From positions 1 through 54,270 of the forward strand of contig DALTWK010000012.1 in assembly GCA_029987115.1 (NCBI GenBank): a stretch of DNA of 54,270 bases, written 5' to 3'. The position numbers were made by a program, and so were the translations under genes. The notes under the pieces were generated by a model that saw only the letters and a list, made by a program, of their open reading frames with translations, searched no databases and was not told the origin of the DNA. Below are positions 1 to 8,860 of the stretch, one piece after another (positions within the stretch are counted from its first letter, which is position 1; the number at the start of each line of letters is the position of its first letter). This DNA comes from Methanocorpusculum sp. (lineage in GTDB: Archaea; Halobacteriota; Methanomicrobia; Methanomicrobiales; Methanocorpusculaceae).

Positions 1-4
1 CTTG

Positions 5-29
5 CCCCTTGCATGCCCCCCCTGCCCCC
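5..29 (-). other. G-run cluster (possible G-quadruplex)
   Basis: The plus strand has C runs of 4, 7 and 5 bases at 5-8, 16-22 and 25-29. The minus strand thus has G runs with short loops; splitting the 7-base run satisfies the usual four-tract G-quadruplex rule. It sits just past the stop of the decayed remnant. Function unknown. Confidence 0.35.
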
Positions 30-48
30 TGTTTCTTTCTTTGTTTAT

Positions 49-449
49 TTACCGGGGAGACATCTGATTTTTTAGATGATTATATCTAAATATGCATCTG
101 AGAAATATAAGTGTTGCTGGGGTGCATCCTTCCATACCGGGGAGCACGGCAATCGCTGAAGCAAACTTTTCGCGGTTTTCCAGAATGATTTCTTTCTGCT
201 GCAGTGTCAGCGGTGCGGCTCCCCGGGTGTGGCGAAATCGAGCATCTCTATTCTTGTAAAACGGCAGTGGACCTGTTCGAAATGCTTCAACTTCAGTTTG
301 GCGCCAAGCGAAACCAGGTGCATTTCCTTATTCAGCGAAGTACGGATACTATTCTGCTAAACCTCGTCAGGCATACCGTTTCCATACTCGATTTCTCTGT
401 CGGGACCGCGGAAAAAGAGGAATCGCTTTTGGAATCGAGAGAGAGTTTC
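49..449 (-). pseudogene. decayed coding remnant, family not recognised
   Basis: No intact gene lies in the first 679 bases, but the minus strand reads like protein in pieces. From about 449 one frame gives a coding-like stretch containing FLFFRGPDREIEYGNG, is stopped at 359-357, then continues in the same frame (KEMHLVSLGAKLKLKHFEQV) to about 210. A second frame then carries LTLQQKEIILENREKF and FASAIAVLPGMEGCTP and ends at a stop at 49-51. One stop codon and one frameshift would therefore have to be repaired to give a single product of roughly 130 residues, without a visible start. I cannot assign a family. The remaining bases (480-679) show nothing beyond AT-rich spacer. Coding character is judged by eye only. 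Confidence 0.4.
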
Positions 450-679
450 TTACTACGGGCAACTTCACTACCCATATAAATCTATTGACGCGCCTTCAAA
501 ATGGCCTGATTTCTGGCCTTAATTGGAAAAATAATCGTAGAATATCGTTTTCCCCGGTGTGTAATGCAGTAGATGCGGTATTGTTTCTATCCACTTTAAT
601 AAAGGTATCTGGTTACCTATATCACAACTCATAACTGAAATGATAAGATACAAAATCCTTTGTTTCAGGTGTGTTATAT

Positions 680-949
680 ATGCAGAAAGAAGAACTACTC
701 CACCTCCATATGCTCATGGTACAAATTAAAAAGTACTATGAATTTGTCTCCAATAAATCAGTCCCAACTGAAGAATATGATGCGTTATCCATATCACCAA
801 TGCATATACACAAAAATAAGAATCTTCACCGAACCGCTCTTTTAACACTCGGAAACGAAATCGTCTCTCAAATGAAAGCAACCATGCCAAAGGAAACAAC
901 ATCAGCAGTTTCTTCTGAAACATGGGCAGAAGTACCGGCTGAACACTAA
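680..949 (+). CDS. UPF0058 family protein
   Basis: A 90-residue protein starting MQKEELLHLHMLMVQIKKYYE, with a later block ISPMHIHKNKNLHRTALLTLG. This pattern (N-terminal helix with LLHLH...QIKKY, then SPxHIHKxK) is that of the archaeal UPF0058 family, small conserved proteins of unknown function seen in most euryarchaea. I chose ATG 680 over the GTG at 671 because an AGGTG ribosome site (667-671) sits 8 bases before it and family members start at this Met-x-Lys-Glu-Glu. The acidic/polar tail of about 20 residues looks unstructured. It is separated from purD by about 120 bases and probably has its own transcript. Confidence 0.75.
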   Translation: MQKEELLHLHMLMVQIKKYYEFVSNKSVPTEEYDALSISPMHIHKNKNLHRTALLTLGNEIVSQMKATMPKETTSAVSSETWAEVPAEH

Positions 950-1042
950 ATCATATTAATTTTTCATATTTGATATAAAATAAAGGGAATCACCGTTTCT
1001 CTCTTTTTCTGAAATTCTCCGTTTCAAAGCATACGTTTTTTG

Positions 1043-1050
1043 TTATATAC
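1043..1050 (+). promoter_or_regulatory. TATA box before purD
   Basis: TTATATAC lies about 22 bases before the purD start, so transcription would begin at or next to the ATG, giving a nearly leaderless mRNA. Inferred from spacing only. Confidence 0.4.
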
Positions 1051-1067
1051 TTCCCATATATAGAGAT

Positions 1068-2360
1068 ATGAAAATTCTTGTAGTTGGAGGGGGCGGACGA
1101 GAGCACGCCATTACCTCGGCACTGGTTAGAAATACCAGTGCGGAACTCTACAGTGTAATGGGAAAGAAAAACCCTGGAATTGCAAAACTTTCCCGTGAAG
1201 TATTCGTTCACGCAGAAACAGATGTAGCTACAGTAATCTCATTTGCAAAAGAAAAGCAGATTGAACTTGCTGTCATCGGTCCGGAAGCACCGCTGGAGGT
1301 AGGGCTCTCCGATGCATTATGGGATGCGGGCATACCGACTGTTGGTCCACGGCAAAAAGCTGCAAGAATTGAGACAGATAAAGGATTCTGCAGGAATTTA
1401 ATGCACAAACATCAGATTCCCGGATGTCCAACCTATAAAATATGTAAGACCCCGAAAGAGGCCGCGGAATATATTGAAAAGTACCCCGGAGATCTTGCTG
1501 TAAAACCAACGGGATTAACCGGTGGAAAAGGCGTGAAGGTGATGGGTGAACAGGTTGATCGGGCAGGGGCAATCGAATATGCCATGACCTTGAAAGATCA
1601 GGATATCATATTAGAAGAGCGTCTTTTGGGAGAGGAATTCACGCTAATGGCATTTGTTGACGGTAAAACCCTTGTTCCGATGCCGCTCGTGCAGGATCAT
1701 AAACGTGCATATGAGGGCGATGTCGGTCCGAATACCGGAGGAATGGGTTCTTATTCACTTGAAACCCATAAATTTCCGTTTGTAACCAGTACCGACTATG
1801 CCGCTGCATTTGAAATAATGCAGAAGACTGTTGCCGCTCTTGCTGATGAGGGATGTCCATACCAGGGAATTCTTTACGGTCAGTTTATGAATACCCGTGA
1901 TGGTCCGAAAGTTATTGAATTCAATGCCCGGTTCGGAGATCCCGAGGCAATGAATGTTCTGAGTTTGCTCGACTCCGATTTTACTGTTATTGCTGATCAC
2001 ATCACGAAAGGAACGCTCTCACCGGAAGATGTGTCATTCAAGCCGTATGCATCCGTCTGCAAATATCTTGTTCCGGAGGGTTATCCTGAAAATTCTCATG
2101 CGGGGGACTCTATTACTCTCGGTCCGATGGATGGAACCCTTCTTTACTATGCAAATGTTATTGAGGAAAACGGTGTACTGAAAACGCTGACATCCCGCAC
2201 AATGGCATTTGTCGGAATTGGAAAGAGTCTTGCTGAGGCAGAGGCATTGGCTGAATCTGCATGCAGACATGTGAAAGGAAATGTTAGATACAGAAGCGAT
2301 ATCGGAACTGCTCAATTGTTCGGTCGAAGAATCGCTCACATGAATGATTTGAGAAAATAA
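1068..2360 (+). CDS. purD: phosphoribosylamine--glycine ligase
   Basis: GAR synthetase, step two of purine synthesis: phosphoribosylamine + glycine + ATP to GAR. The 430 residues are the normal family length. The N-terminal Rossmann-like GGGGREHA motif (residues 7-14) binds substrate, followed by the ATP-grasp region with GLTGGKGVKV, the GPNTGGMGSY loop and the metal-binding EFNARFGDPE block typical of PurD. A C-terminal domain with the usual TLTSRTMAFVGIG-like strand completes it. It is one base from argF, so the two are probably cotranscribed, although they serve different pathways. No clear ribosome site; transcription probably starts near the ATG. Confidence 0.96.
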   Translation: MKILVVGGGGREHAITSALVRNTSAELYSVMGKKNPGIAKLSREVFVHAETDVATVISFAKEKQIELAVIGPEAPLEVGLSDALWDAGIPTVGPRQKAARIETDKGFCRNLMHKHQIPGCPTYKICKTPKEAAEYIEKYPGDLAVKPTGLTGGKGVKVMGEQVDRAGAIEYAMTLKDQDIILEERLLGEEFTLMAFVDGKTLVPMPLVQDHKRAYEGDVGPNTGGMGSYSLETHKFPFVTSTDYAAAFEIMQKTVAALADEGCPYQGILYGQFMNTRDGPKVIEFNARFGDPEAMNVLSLLDSDFTVIADHITKGTLSPEDVSFKPYASVCKYLVPEGYPENSHAGDSITLGPMDGTLLYYANVIEENGVLKTLTSRTMAFVGIGKSLAEAEALAESACRHVKGNVRYRSDIGTAQLFGRRIAHMNDLRK

Positions 2361-2361
2361 T

Positions 2362-3276
2362 ATGAAAGATTTTATTTCGATTTCTGATTTGAGTGCGGAA
2401 GATTATGAGGATCTTCTGACATTTGCAGCTGAACTCAAGAGTCTGCGAAAGAAACAGATTCCACACCCATACCTTGCCGGTAAAACATTGGGAATGATTT
2501 TTGAAAAGGCATCAACCCGAACACGCATTTCTTTTGATGTTGGAATGTATGAACTCGGTGGGCATGCGCTTTATCTGAATTCGAAAGATACTCAGCTTGG
2601 TCGTGGTGAAACTGTGCCGGACACTGCCCGTGTGATGTCACGTTTCCTTCAGGGCGTTATGATGCGCACCTATAAGCATCAGACAATTACTGAATTCGCT
2701 AAATACGCTACAATTCCGGTAATCAATGCCTTATCTGATAAAGAACACCCGTGCCAAATTCTTGCTGATTCCCTGACGCTGAAAGAAAAATTCGGCTGTC
2801 TTTCCGGACTAAAAATTGCTTGGATTGGTGATGGAAATAATGTCTGCAACTCGCTCATTATGGCATCGGTGCAGACAGGAATGGAAATTGCAGTTGCAAC
2901 ACCGAAAGGATACGAACCTGATCCCGAAGCTGTAGCTTTCGCACAGGAAAACGGTGGAAAAGTATCCTTGACGCATAATCCGGAGGAAGCTGCAACTGAT
3001 TCTCATGCTCTCTTTACAGATACCTGGATTTCCATGGGTGAAGAAGATATCCGGGATCAGAAACTAAAGGATTTCAGCGGATTCCAGGTAAATCAGGGTC
3101 TATTAAAGAAAGCATCGGATGATGTGCTGATAATGCATTGTCTTCCTGCACACCGTGGGGAAGAAATAACTGATGATGTTATCGATTCCCGCTATTCCGG
3201 TGTATGGGATGAAGCTGAGAACAGACTTCACGCTCAAAAAGCAGTACTTGTCAGGTTGCTAAACCATGAACTCTGA
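2362..3276 (+). CDS. argF: ornithine carbamoyltransferase
   Basis: Makes citrulline from ornithine and carbamoyl phosphate in arginine synthesis, in the cytoplasm. The carbamoyl-phosphate loop STRTR is at residues 51-55, HPCQ at 129-132, and the ornithine-specific HCLP motif at 259-262, which separates it from aspartate carbamoyltransferase. At 304 residues it is full length. It follows purD after a single base and overlaps the next gene by 11 bases, so three genes form a tight transcription unit. Confidence 0.96.
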   Translation: MKDFISISDLSAEDYEDLLTFAAELKSLRKKQIPHPYLAGKTLGMIFEKASTRTRISFDVGMYELGGHALYLNSKDTQLGRGETVPDTARVMSRFLQGVMMRTYKHQTITEFAKYATIPVINALSDKEHPCQILADSLTLKEKFGCLSGLKIAWIGDGNNVCNSLIMASVQTGMEIAVATPKGYEPDPEAVAFAQENGGKVSLTHNPEEAATDSHALFTDTWISMGEEDIRDQKLKDFSGFQVNQGLLKKASDDVLIMHCLPAHRGEEITDDVIDSRYSGVWDEAENRLHAQKAVLVRLLNHEL

Positions 3277-3817
3277 AACGGTTGCAAAAGAGTTCACTCG
3301 TATTGGAAGACGTCTTTTCACGGAACATCTTGTTGGTGGAAACTTTGGGAATATGAGTGTGGTCACCCCTGAAGGTTATTTCATAACTCACACCGGTTCG
3401 TATCTGGATTCAGATCCAGCAGAGATTGTTCTCATGCCAAGAAACGGCAGAATGACTCCTGGAGCATCTAGTGAGTGGCGTGTTCATACTGCTGTTTACA
3501 ATGCAACTGAACACCAAGCAATTGTGCATGCCCACCCTCAGTATGCAGTTGCTTTGTCTCTTGTGATGAATTCCATCAAAACAGTAGACAGTGAGGGACA
3601 ACTCCTCGCTCCAGAGATTGCGGTCGTAGAAGGAGCATGCGGAACCCAGGATTTAGCTGACGCTGTGGCAGATGGTCTTACGAAATCTAAAATTGTAATT
3701 GCCCGCGGTCATGGTACTTTTGCAGCAGGTAAAAATCTTGATGAGGCATATCTCTATACATCACTTGCTGAACATTGTTGTAAAGTGTTGTATTTAACCC
3801 AAATGTTGAAAAAATAA
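3266..3817 (+). CDS. class II (zinc) aldolase, fuculose-phosphate aldolase-like
   Basis: A 183-residue class II aldolase/adducin family protein. Expected zinc ligands are H88, H90 (in HAHPQYAVAL) and H149 (RGHG), and the catalytic acid is E70, the same layout as L-fuculose-1-phosphate aldolase. In methanogens this family (MJ1418 is the studied example) is linked to making lactaldehyde, a precursor of the lactyl part of coenzyme F420; that role here is inference. Other family members are ribulose-5-phosphate epimerases or methylthioribulose dehydratases, so the substrate is not certain. The start overlaps argF by 11 bases, suggesting translational coupling. Confidence 0.82.
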   Translation: MNSETVAKEFTRIGRRLFTEHLVGGNFGNMSVVTPEGYFITHTGSYLDSDPAEIVLMPRNGRMTPGASSEWRVHTAVYNATEHQAIVHAHPQYAVALSLVMNSIKTVDSEGQLLAPEIAVVEGACGTQDLADAVADGLTKSKIVIARGHGTFAAGKNLDEAYLYTSLAEHCCKVLYLTQMLKK

Positions 3818-3913
3818 CTCAAATTATCTTTTTTGACAAATCATCTTTGTGCATTGTCTATTATTAAACGAAGAATACGCGAATTGATTTATTACGGCTA
3901 AAAAAAGAGAAAA

Positions 3914-4318
3914 TTAGGCGATTTTATTGCCTGCGTTTGCTCCTGGCATGCAGGTGAAAATCTCCTTTACTGAAATAACAACAAGATCTTTACATGGATA
4001 TGCTCCCGGTTTCTTTGCTTCAAGCATATCATGCATCTTCTTGTGTTCCGGGGTATCTTTCATGACTTCCGCGGTTCCTTTAAGCTGGAAACAGTTTCCG
4101 ATTTCCTTGTTCCAGACAAGGACTGAAACCTGCGGATTTTCAAGGATGTTTTTCATCGTCTTGTTCATGAAGTTGTTGGCAATGAGGATGGTGTCATCTT
4201 CAATCATAACAGCACCCATTGGTGCAACGTTTGGAACGCCTGCTTTGGATGCAGTTGCTAGATGGAGAATGCCAACCTTGACCATTTGCTCTTTTAATTC
4301 AGGAGTAATTAATGCCAT
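3914..4318 (-). CDS. pyridoxamine 5'-phosphate oxidase-like FMN-binding protein
   Basis: A 134-residue split beta-barrel protein. The N-terminal block GILHLATASKAGVPNVAPMGA and the later strand TILIANNFMNKTMKNI are characteristic of the PNPOx-like flavin-binding family in archaea. Such proteins usually bind FMN or F420 and their substrates are mostly unknown; real vitamin B6 synthesis is unlikely at this length. It is convergent with the aldolase upstream unit and stands alone, with about 160 AT-rich bases between it and the next minus gene. Confidence 0.75.
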   Translation of the reverse strand: MALITPELKEQMVKVGILHLATASKAGVPNVAPMGAVMIEDDTILIANNFMNKTMKNILENPQVSVLVWNKEIGNCFQLKGTAEVMKDTPEHKKMHDMLEAKKPGAYPCKDLVVISVKEIFTCMPGANAGNKIA

Positions 4319-4481
4319 ACGTATCTTTAGGATGTGCCGCGAGATAAAGATTTATCTAAAATTTAGAGGTTGTTCATTTATTTCTTGGAATGAACCCCGT
4401 TCGACAGTATTTATGATATAGTAATCTGCGTGGTAATTTTTGAAGAAATGAGAAAAACGGCGGGTATTGTTGTGTTGGATT

Positions 4482-5750
4482 TTAGGAGAAGAACGTTTTT
4501 TTCAATTCGTTATATTCAGTGGTTTCTGGATTACATATGGATACTTTAATTCTTCCGTTTGTCGCAAGACCTGTGATATGTACTGGTGTTCCTGGCTCTT
4601 CTTTAATCTCCCCTTGAAGAATCCACACTTCAGATGATGTTTCCAGTGCTAAGCCTTCTTGGCGGAGAACCAGTGTTCCAGATAATTCTATTGGTTCGCC
4701 CGCGTCTTCTGTTAGTCTCATGGCAGAACCATATCCTACTGATAGTTCAAGTCCCCCGAATTTTGCAGGACGTGCAACAGCGTTGATTACATCAACTGTA
4801 TCTCCCGGCATTACCACAGTGTCTGCAGCATTTCCCCAAAGAACGACACCAATAGATGCCTTCTTTCCTTTAATTCTGATGTTTCTGACTTTAGATTCGA
4901 TTCCCTTTTTCGTTGTGAAGGTTCGGGCATCTTTCATGCTTTCAACCGTCCCCCGAACGATTGGCATCTGTCCTTCTTCAACATCATCTACATCAAGGGT
5001 TAAAACATTGATGTCTGTTGTATGGGGCGATACAACAGCGGTATCAAGTGCTGCATATTCGACTAATTCATCATCTTCTTTTCGGGTAACGCCGGTTATG
5101 GAAACACTTGAACCTTCATCGACATCTGAGAATGTGTCTGGAGACCATGTGGTGAGACGTGTGGTTCCACTTTCATCTCCGACAAGAAATTCTTGAAGAT
5201 AAGAGACACTGCCATCTTTCCGTTCAATCTCTTTTACTTCGTTTATCACGAGTATTTTGACGACAAAGGGTCTGTCCATGATTTCTGCAGTTGGCGGTTT
5301 TTTCGTTTCCACAATCTCTACATCGCTCTCACGAAGTGCAACAAATTTAATTTCTTTTTTATTCGGAATTGGTTGACCGATTACTTCAATCACATTTCCG
5401 ATGGATAGTTCGGTTACTGCCCCTGCCCGTTCATCCCACAAAGTCATTTTTGTGGTTCCTGTCGGGTCTCCTAATATGATGTTTGCGACAGCTCCCGGTT
5501 CATCTTCACCTTCGCGTTTGAATTCTCTCGGTCCATCTATGGAAAGAATCTTCCCGAAAAAGCATACTATCTTGGATTTTGCTTTTGGTATGTCTCCTAT
5601 TTTTACATGAGCACGTCCAAGATCTGCCACAACAAGAAGAGCTGCTGCTACTTCATCTAGGATTCCGTTGTACATTGCTGATTTTTTCTCAACCAGTCTG
5701 TCGAACTCTTCCTCGCTGATAAGGTCAGATACTAGGAGGTGGTGCATCAT
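4482..5750 (-). CDS. rpa: replication protein A-like OB-fold ssDNA-binding protein
   Basis: A 422-residue protein with at least three repeated OB folds, roughly at residues 60-145, 160-250 and 262-345, and a probable fourth at the end. Each has the strand pattern GDPTGTTKMTLWD / GDESGTTRLTTWS seen in archaeal RPA. It should coat single-stranded DNA during replication and repair. There is no zinc-finger cysteine cluster, unlike the RPA of some other methanogens. It starts 5 bases after lysA and is therefore the third gene of a dapL-lysA-rpa unit; the pairing with lysine synthesis has no obvious mechanistic reason. Confidence 0.85.
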   Translation of the reverse strand: MMHHLLVSDLISEEEFDRLVEKKSAMYNGILDEVAAALLVVADLGRAHVKIGDIPKAKSKIVCFFGKILSIDGPREFKREGEDEPGAVANIILGDPTGTTKMTLWDERAGAVTELSIGNVIEVIGQPIPNKKEIKFVALRESDVEIVETKKPPTAEIMDRPFVVKILVINEVKEIERKDGSVSYLQEFLVGDESGTTRLTTWSPDTFSDVDEGSSVSITGVTRKEDDELVEYAALDTAVVSPHTTDINVLTLDVDDVEEGQMPIVRGTVESMKDARTFTTKKGIESKVRNIRIKGKKASIGVVLWGNAADTVVMPGDTVDVINAVARPAKFGGLELSVGYGSAMRLTEDAGEPIELSGTLVLRQEGLALETSSEVWILQGEIKEEPGTPVHITGLATNGRIKVSICNPETTEYNELKKTFFS

Positions 5751-5755
5751 TTTAT

Positions 5756-7057
5756 TTAGTGCCAGGATGGTTTGATAACAGAGGCTATCATGTCTTCGTA
5801 GGTTTCTGCCCGTCTCATCAGTTCTGCTTTACCGTTGTTGACCAATACTTCGGCACAACGTGGACGTGAATTATACTGGGAAGACATTGCATATCCGTAT
5901 GCCCCTGCATCAAGGACTGCGATGATGTCGCCGGCGGTCACTTTGGGGAGTTTCCGATCAGCAGCAAGAATATCTCCAGTTTCGCAGATTGGTCCTGTTA
6001 CTGTGTAGATTCCTGCATCAGATTCATCGGCTTTGTTCGCAACCATGACTTCATGCCATGAGTCATACATTGCAGGTCTGATAAGGATGTTGAATCCTGC
6101 ATCCACGTTGACAAAAGTTTTGTGAACTTTCTTCACGGAATTGACTTTTGTCAGGAGAATGGTTGATTCGCCCACCATCCAACGTCCCGGTTCTACCCAG
6201 AATGCCGGGTTGATGTTGTTTTCTTTGCATGCATTAACAAAGACCGGCATCACGGCAGCAGCATATTCTTCCGGTGTTGGTGCTGCATCTTTTTCTTCTC
6301 CTCTGTGGTATGGAATGCCGAGTCCTCCTCCAAAATCAACAAATTCCAGTTTTACTCCGAGTTTCGTTATTTCAGAAGCGACCTTCATGATGACACCGCA
6401 TGCAATTGCAAATGGTTCCACCTCTAATATCTGTGATCCAATATGGCAGTGCATACCGACAGGAATCACATATTCCATGCTTAATGCTTCCTTATATGCA
6501 TCAAGAATCATATCTGCTGGAATCCCAAACTTGCTGTTTTTGATACCAGTTGCAATCTTTGGATGGGTTGGGACTTCAATCTCCGGATTGACGCGGAATC
6601 CAATTTTCACCTGTTTCTTCAGTTCCTTTGATATTTTGTCAATCTGTCTAAGTTCATCAATGGAATCAACGGATATCCTGATATTATTTGTAATAGCCGC
6701 TTTCAGATCATCTTCGGTTTTGGAGCTTCCGTTGTAAAGAAGTTTTTCAGCGGGCATTCCTGCTTCAAGTGCGGTACGCATTTCACCTAAAGAAAACAGG
6801 TCGGAACCCGCACCTTCTTTGGCGAGTGTTTGGAGAATCACTGGATTTTCATTTGCTTTTGCAGCATAGAGCAACTGGACATTGTCTGTGTATTTTTTCA
6901 GTGCCGCCTCGTATCTTCTGTAGTTTTCTATTATGTGAATTTCATCAGTTACGTATAGCGGAGATCCGAATTGTTCAATCAGTTCAACGCAATCTTTCCC
7001 ACCACAATGAAGATGCCCGTTTTTGATGGTTAAGGATGTCGGGAGTGAAAGAGACAT
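5756..7057 (-). CDS. lysA: diaminopimelate decarboxylase
   Basis: Last step of lysine synthesis: meso-diaminopimelate to lysine + CO2. Fold-type III PLP enzyme of 433 residues. K67 in LLYAAKAN is the PLP lysine; HCHIGSQ and GGGLGIPY bind the phosphate; CETGD in the C-terminal barrel provides the dimer-interface active-site cysteine. Its ATG overlaps the dapL stop (TAATG), so the two are translated together and are consecutive in the pathway apart from the epimerase, which is not in the window. Confidence 0.96.
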   Translation of the reverse strand: MSLSLPTSLTIKNGHLHCGGKDCVELIEQFGSPLYVTDEIHIIENYRRYEAALKKYTDNVQLLYAAKANENPVILQTLAKEGAGSDLFSLGEMRTALEAGMPAEKLLYNGSSKTEDDLKAAITNNIRISVDSIDELRQIDKISKELKKQVKIGFRVNPEIEVPTHPKIATGIKNSKFGIPADMILDAYKEALSMEYVIPVGMHCHIGSQILEVEPFAIACGVIMKVASEITKLGVKLEFVDFGGGLGIPYHRGEEKDAAPTPEEYAAAVMPVFVNACKENNINPAFWVEPGRWMVGESTILLTKVNSVKKVHKTFVNVDAGFNILIRPAMYDSWHEVMVANKADESDAGIYTVTGPICETGDILAADRKLPKVTAGDIIAVLDAGAYGYAMSSQYNSRPRCAEVLVNNGKAELMRRAETYEDMIASVIKPSWH

Positions 7058-8214
7058 TATGCATCACGAATCCCGCAGTCCTGCATACGTTTAATTGCTT
7101 CGTTGATTCTTTCAACCGGGCGAGTAATGGCAAAGCGTACGTAACCTTCTCCATTCGGACCGAATCCATTTCCAGGTGTTACGACAATTCCAGCTTCGTT
7201 AATCATCTTCTCAGTAAATGCGGCTGAATTGTCAACTTTAACCCATACATAGAATGTTGCTTTCGGGATGCTGACATTGAATCCCAGTGACTTCAGTCCA
7301 GAAACAAGTGCATCTCTTCTTTCTTGATATATTGCACAGGCCTTCTTTACACAGTCCTGTGGTCCAGTAAGTGCGGTGATTGCTGCTTTCTGTACAGCAT
7401 CAAATACACCGGAGTCAATGTTGGTCTTGACTCTTCCGAATGCTTCAATCAAATCTTTGTTTCCGCAGGCCATTCCTATTCTCCACCCAGTCATATTGTA
7501 GGTTTTTGAAAGCGAGTGGGTTTCGATTGCTACATCCATCGCTCCTTTAGCCTGGAGGAAAGATGGTGCTACATATCCATCATATGATATTTCAGAGTAT
7601 GCATTGTCATGAACAACAATGATGTCGTGTTCTTTTGCAAATTCAACTGTTTCGTTGAAGAATTCAAGTGGTGCAACTGCTCCAGTCGGGTTATTTGGGT
7701 AACCGAGGAACATAAGTTTTGCATTATCCACGACTTCTTTCGGAATTGCACTATAGTCTGGAAGGAAATTGTTTTCTGCTTTTAATGGCATGAAGTGACA
7801 TTTTCCTTCGGCAAAAAGTGTGGATGTCTTATAAACAGGGTATCCAGGATCTGCTGCAAGAACGTAGTCTCCAGGATTGACAAATGCCTCTGGAATGTTG
7901 GCTATTCCCTCTTTTGATCCAATTAATGCGAGGATTTCGGTTTTCGGATCAAGTTTGACGTTGAAACGTCTGTCATACCACTGAGCAACTGCTTCTCGGT
8001 ATGCAAGCATACCAAGATAGTCTGGATAATGATGGTTTGCCGGATCACGGGCAGCTTCGCACAGGGAGTCAACAATATGTTCGGGGGTTGGTAAATCTGG
8101 GTCGCCGACACCAAGGTCGATTAGGTCCACTCCTTCCGCACGTTTTTGTGCTTTGATAGTATCGATACGGGCGAAAAGATATGGTGGGAGATTATCAAGT
8201 CGTTTTGCGTACAT
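7057..8214 (-). CDS. dapL: LL-diaminopimelate aminotransferase
   Basis: Class I/II aminotransferase of 385 residues converting tetrahydrodipicolinate directly to LL-diaminopimelate, the shortened lysine route used by many methanogens and plants. PLP lysine K237 is in HSLSKTYNMTGWRIG, and GYPNNPTGA (171-179) and the N-terminal DLGVGDPDLPTP block are typical of the family. Coupling to lysA supports DapL rather than a generic aspartate aminotransferase. A TATA-like element on the minus strand at 8241-8249 is about 30 bases ahead of the start. Confidence 0.9.
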   Translation of the reverse strand: MYAKRLDNLPPYLFARIDTIKAQKRAEGVDLIDLGVGDPDLPTPEHIVDSLCEAARDPANHHYPDYLGMLAYREAVAQWYDRRFNVKLDPKTEILALIGSKEGIANIPEAFVNPGDYVLAADPGYPVYKTSTLFAEGKCHFMPLKAENNFLPDYSAIPKEVVDNAKLMFLGYPNNPTGAVAPLEFFNETVEFAKEHDIIVVHDNAYSEISYDGYVAPSFLQAKGAMDVAIETHSLSKTYNMTGWRIGMACGNKDLIEAFGRVKTNIDSGVFDAVQKAAITALTGPQDCVKKACAIYQERRDALVSGLKSLGFNVSIPKATFYVWVKVDNSAAFTEKMINEAGIVVTPGNGFGPNGEGYVRFAITRPVERINEAIKRMQDCGIRDA

Positions 8215-8240
8215 TTCTGTACTATATTGTTTATCTTACG

Positions 8241-8249
8241 ATTTATAGA
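8241..8249 (-). promoter_or_regulatory. TATA box before dapL
   Basis: The minus strand reads TCTATAAAT, with predicted transcription start near 8220 and ATG at 8214. This would make the dapL-lysA-rpa transcript nearly leaderless and separate from the small gene upstream. Confidence 0.4.
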
Positions 8250-8264
8250 ATGAGTTTAAATGGG

Positions 8265-8591
8265 TTATATTCTTCTCAGTTCAAACGGGATATTGATGTT
8301 TAATCGTTGTGTGCTGGTCAGACCGATATAATATGGGTTGATGGTTGCTTTGAGCATATTTCCGGAAACATGAAGAGTAACCCGTTTATCCTTATATGAT
8401 CCGAAATACGATCCATCGTCCATTTTTTCCCATTTCAGGGAATCAATCTCATAATGATGGTCTTTTCCAAGGGCTTTAACATCTAAATGGGCAAAGGCAG
8501 TTCCGTCTTCCTCCGCAGTAACCTCTCCAATTCCTGATGCGATAAATGGGATTGCCTTACTACCGTACCATGTGCCAACAATAGAATCCAT
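8265..8591 (-). CDS. conserved small protein of unknown function
   Basis: A 108-residue cytoplasmic protein (no signal peptide or membrane helix) beginning MDSIVGTWYGSKAIPF. Alternating hydrophobic strands (GEVTAEEDGTAFAHLDVKA, RVTLHVSGNMLKATINPY) and the initial GTW suggest a small beta barrel resembling the lipocalin/FABP-like class, but I do not recognise a family. It ends 50 bases before dapL and has its own direction-matched spacer upstream shared with the ATP synthase promoter region. Confidence 0.6.
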   Translation of the reverse strand: MDSIVGTWYGSKAIPFIASGIGEVTAEEDGTAFAHLDVKALGKDHHYEIDSLKWEKMDDGSYFGSYKDKRVTLHVSGNMLKATINPYYIGLTSTQRLNINIPFELRRI

Positions 8592-8767
8592 GATTAGAAA
8601 TCGCGGTCCAACTATAAAGGATTGCAGGTGTAGCCATTTTTACTTCCTTCGTATCAATTGTAGTTTTCCAAGAAAATGAACTGATTATTCCTCTGGTTTT
8701 TTTGGTTAGATTTATTGAAAATGTCAGTGATTTTTTTGGAAAATACTCAGCAGAATTATATGTTGTT

Positions 8768-8818
8768 CTCTCTGGGAGAGGTCCCCTCATCAGGAAGTGA
8801 ATCCCCCACATCTAAATA
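8768..8818 (+). promoter_or_regulatory. promoter region of the ATP synthase operon
   Basis: A TATA-like TAAATA (8813-8818) lies about 45 bases before the first ATG, with transcription start expected near 8840, leaving room for a GAGGAGGG ribosome site. Upstream, CTCTC-TGG-GAGAG (8768-8780) is a small perfect inverted repeat. The 8592-8860 spacer holds no other gene I can support. Confidence 0.4.
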
Positions 8819-8860
8819 CTCTTGAGTCCAATACTATTAACGCCGTGAGAGGAGGGTTGG

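Noticed and set aside
204..479. 91-residue plus-strand frame in the left spacer
   Set aside because: The opposite strand looks more coding-like in overlapping pieces; this frame begins at GTG with no ribosome site.
8560..8811. 83-residue minus-strand frame upstream of the small unknown gene
   Set aside because: Overlaps the start of the supported gene in another frame and covers the ATP synthase promoter spacer.
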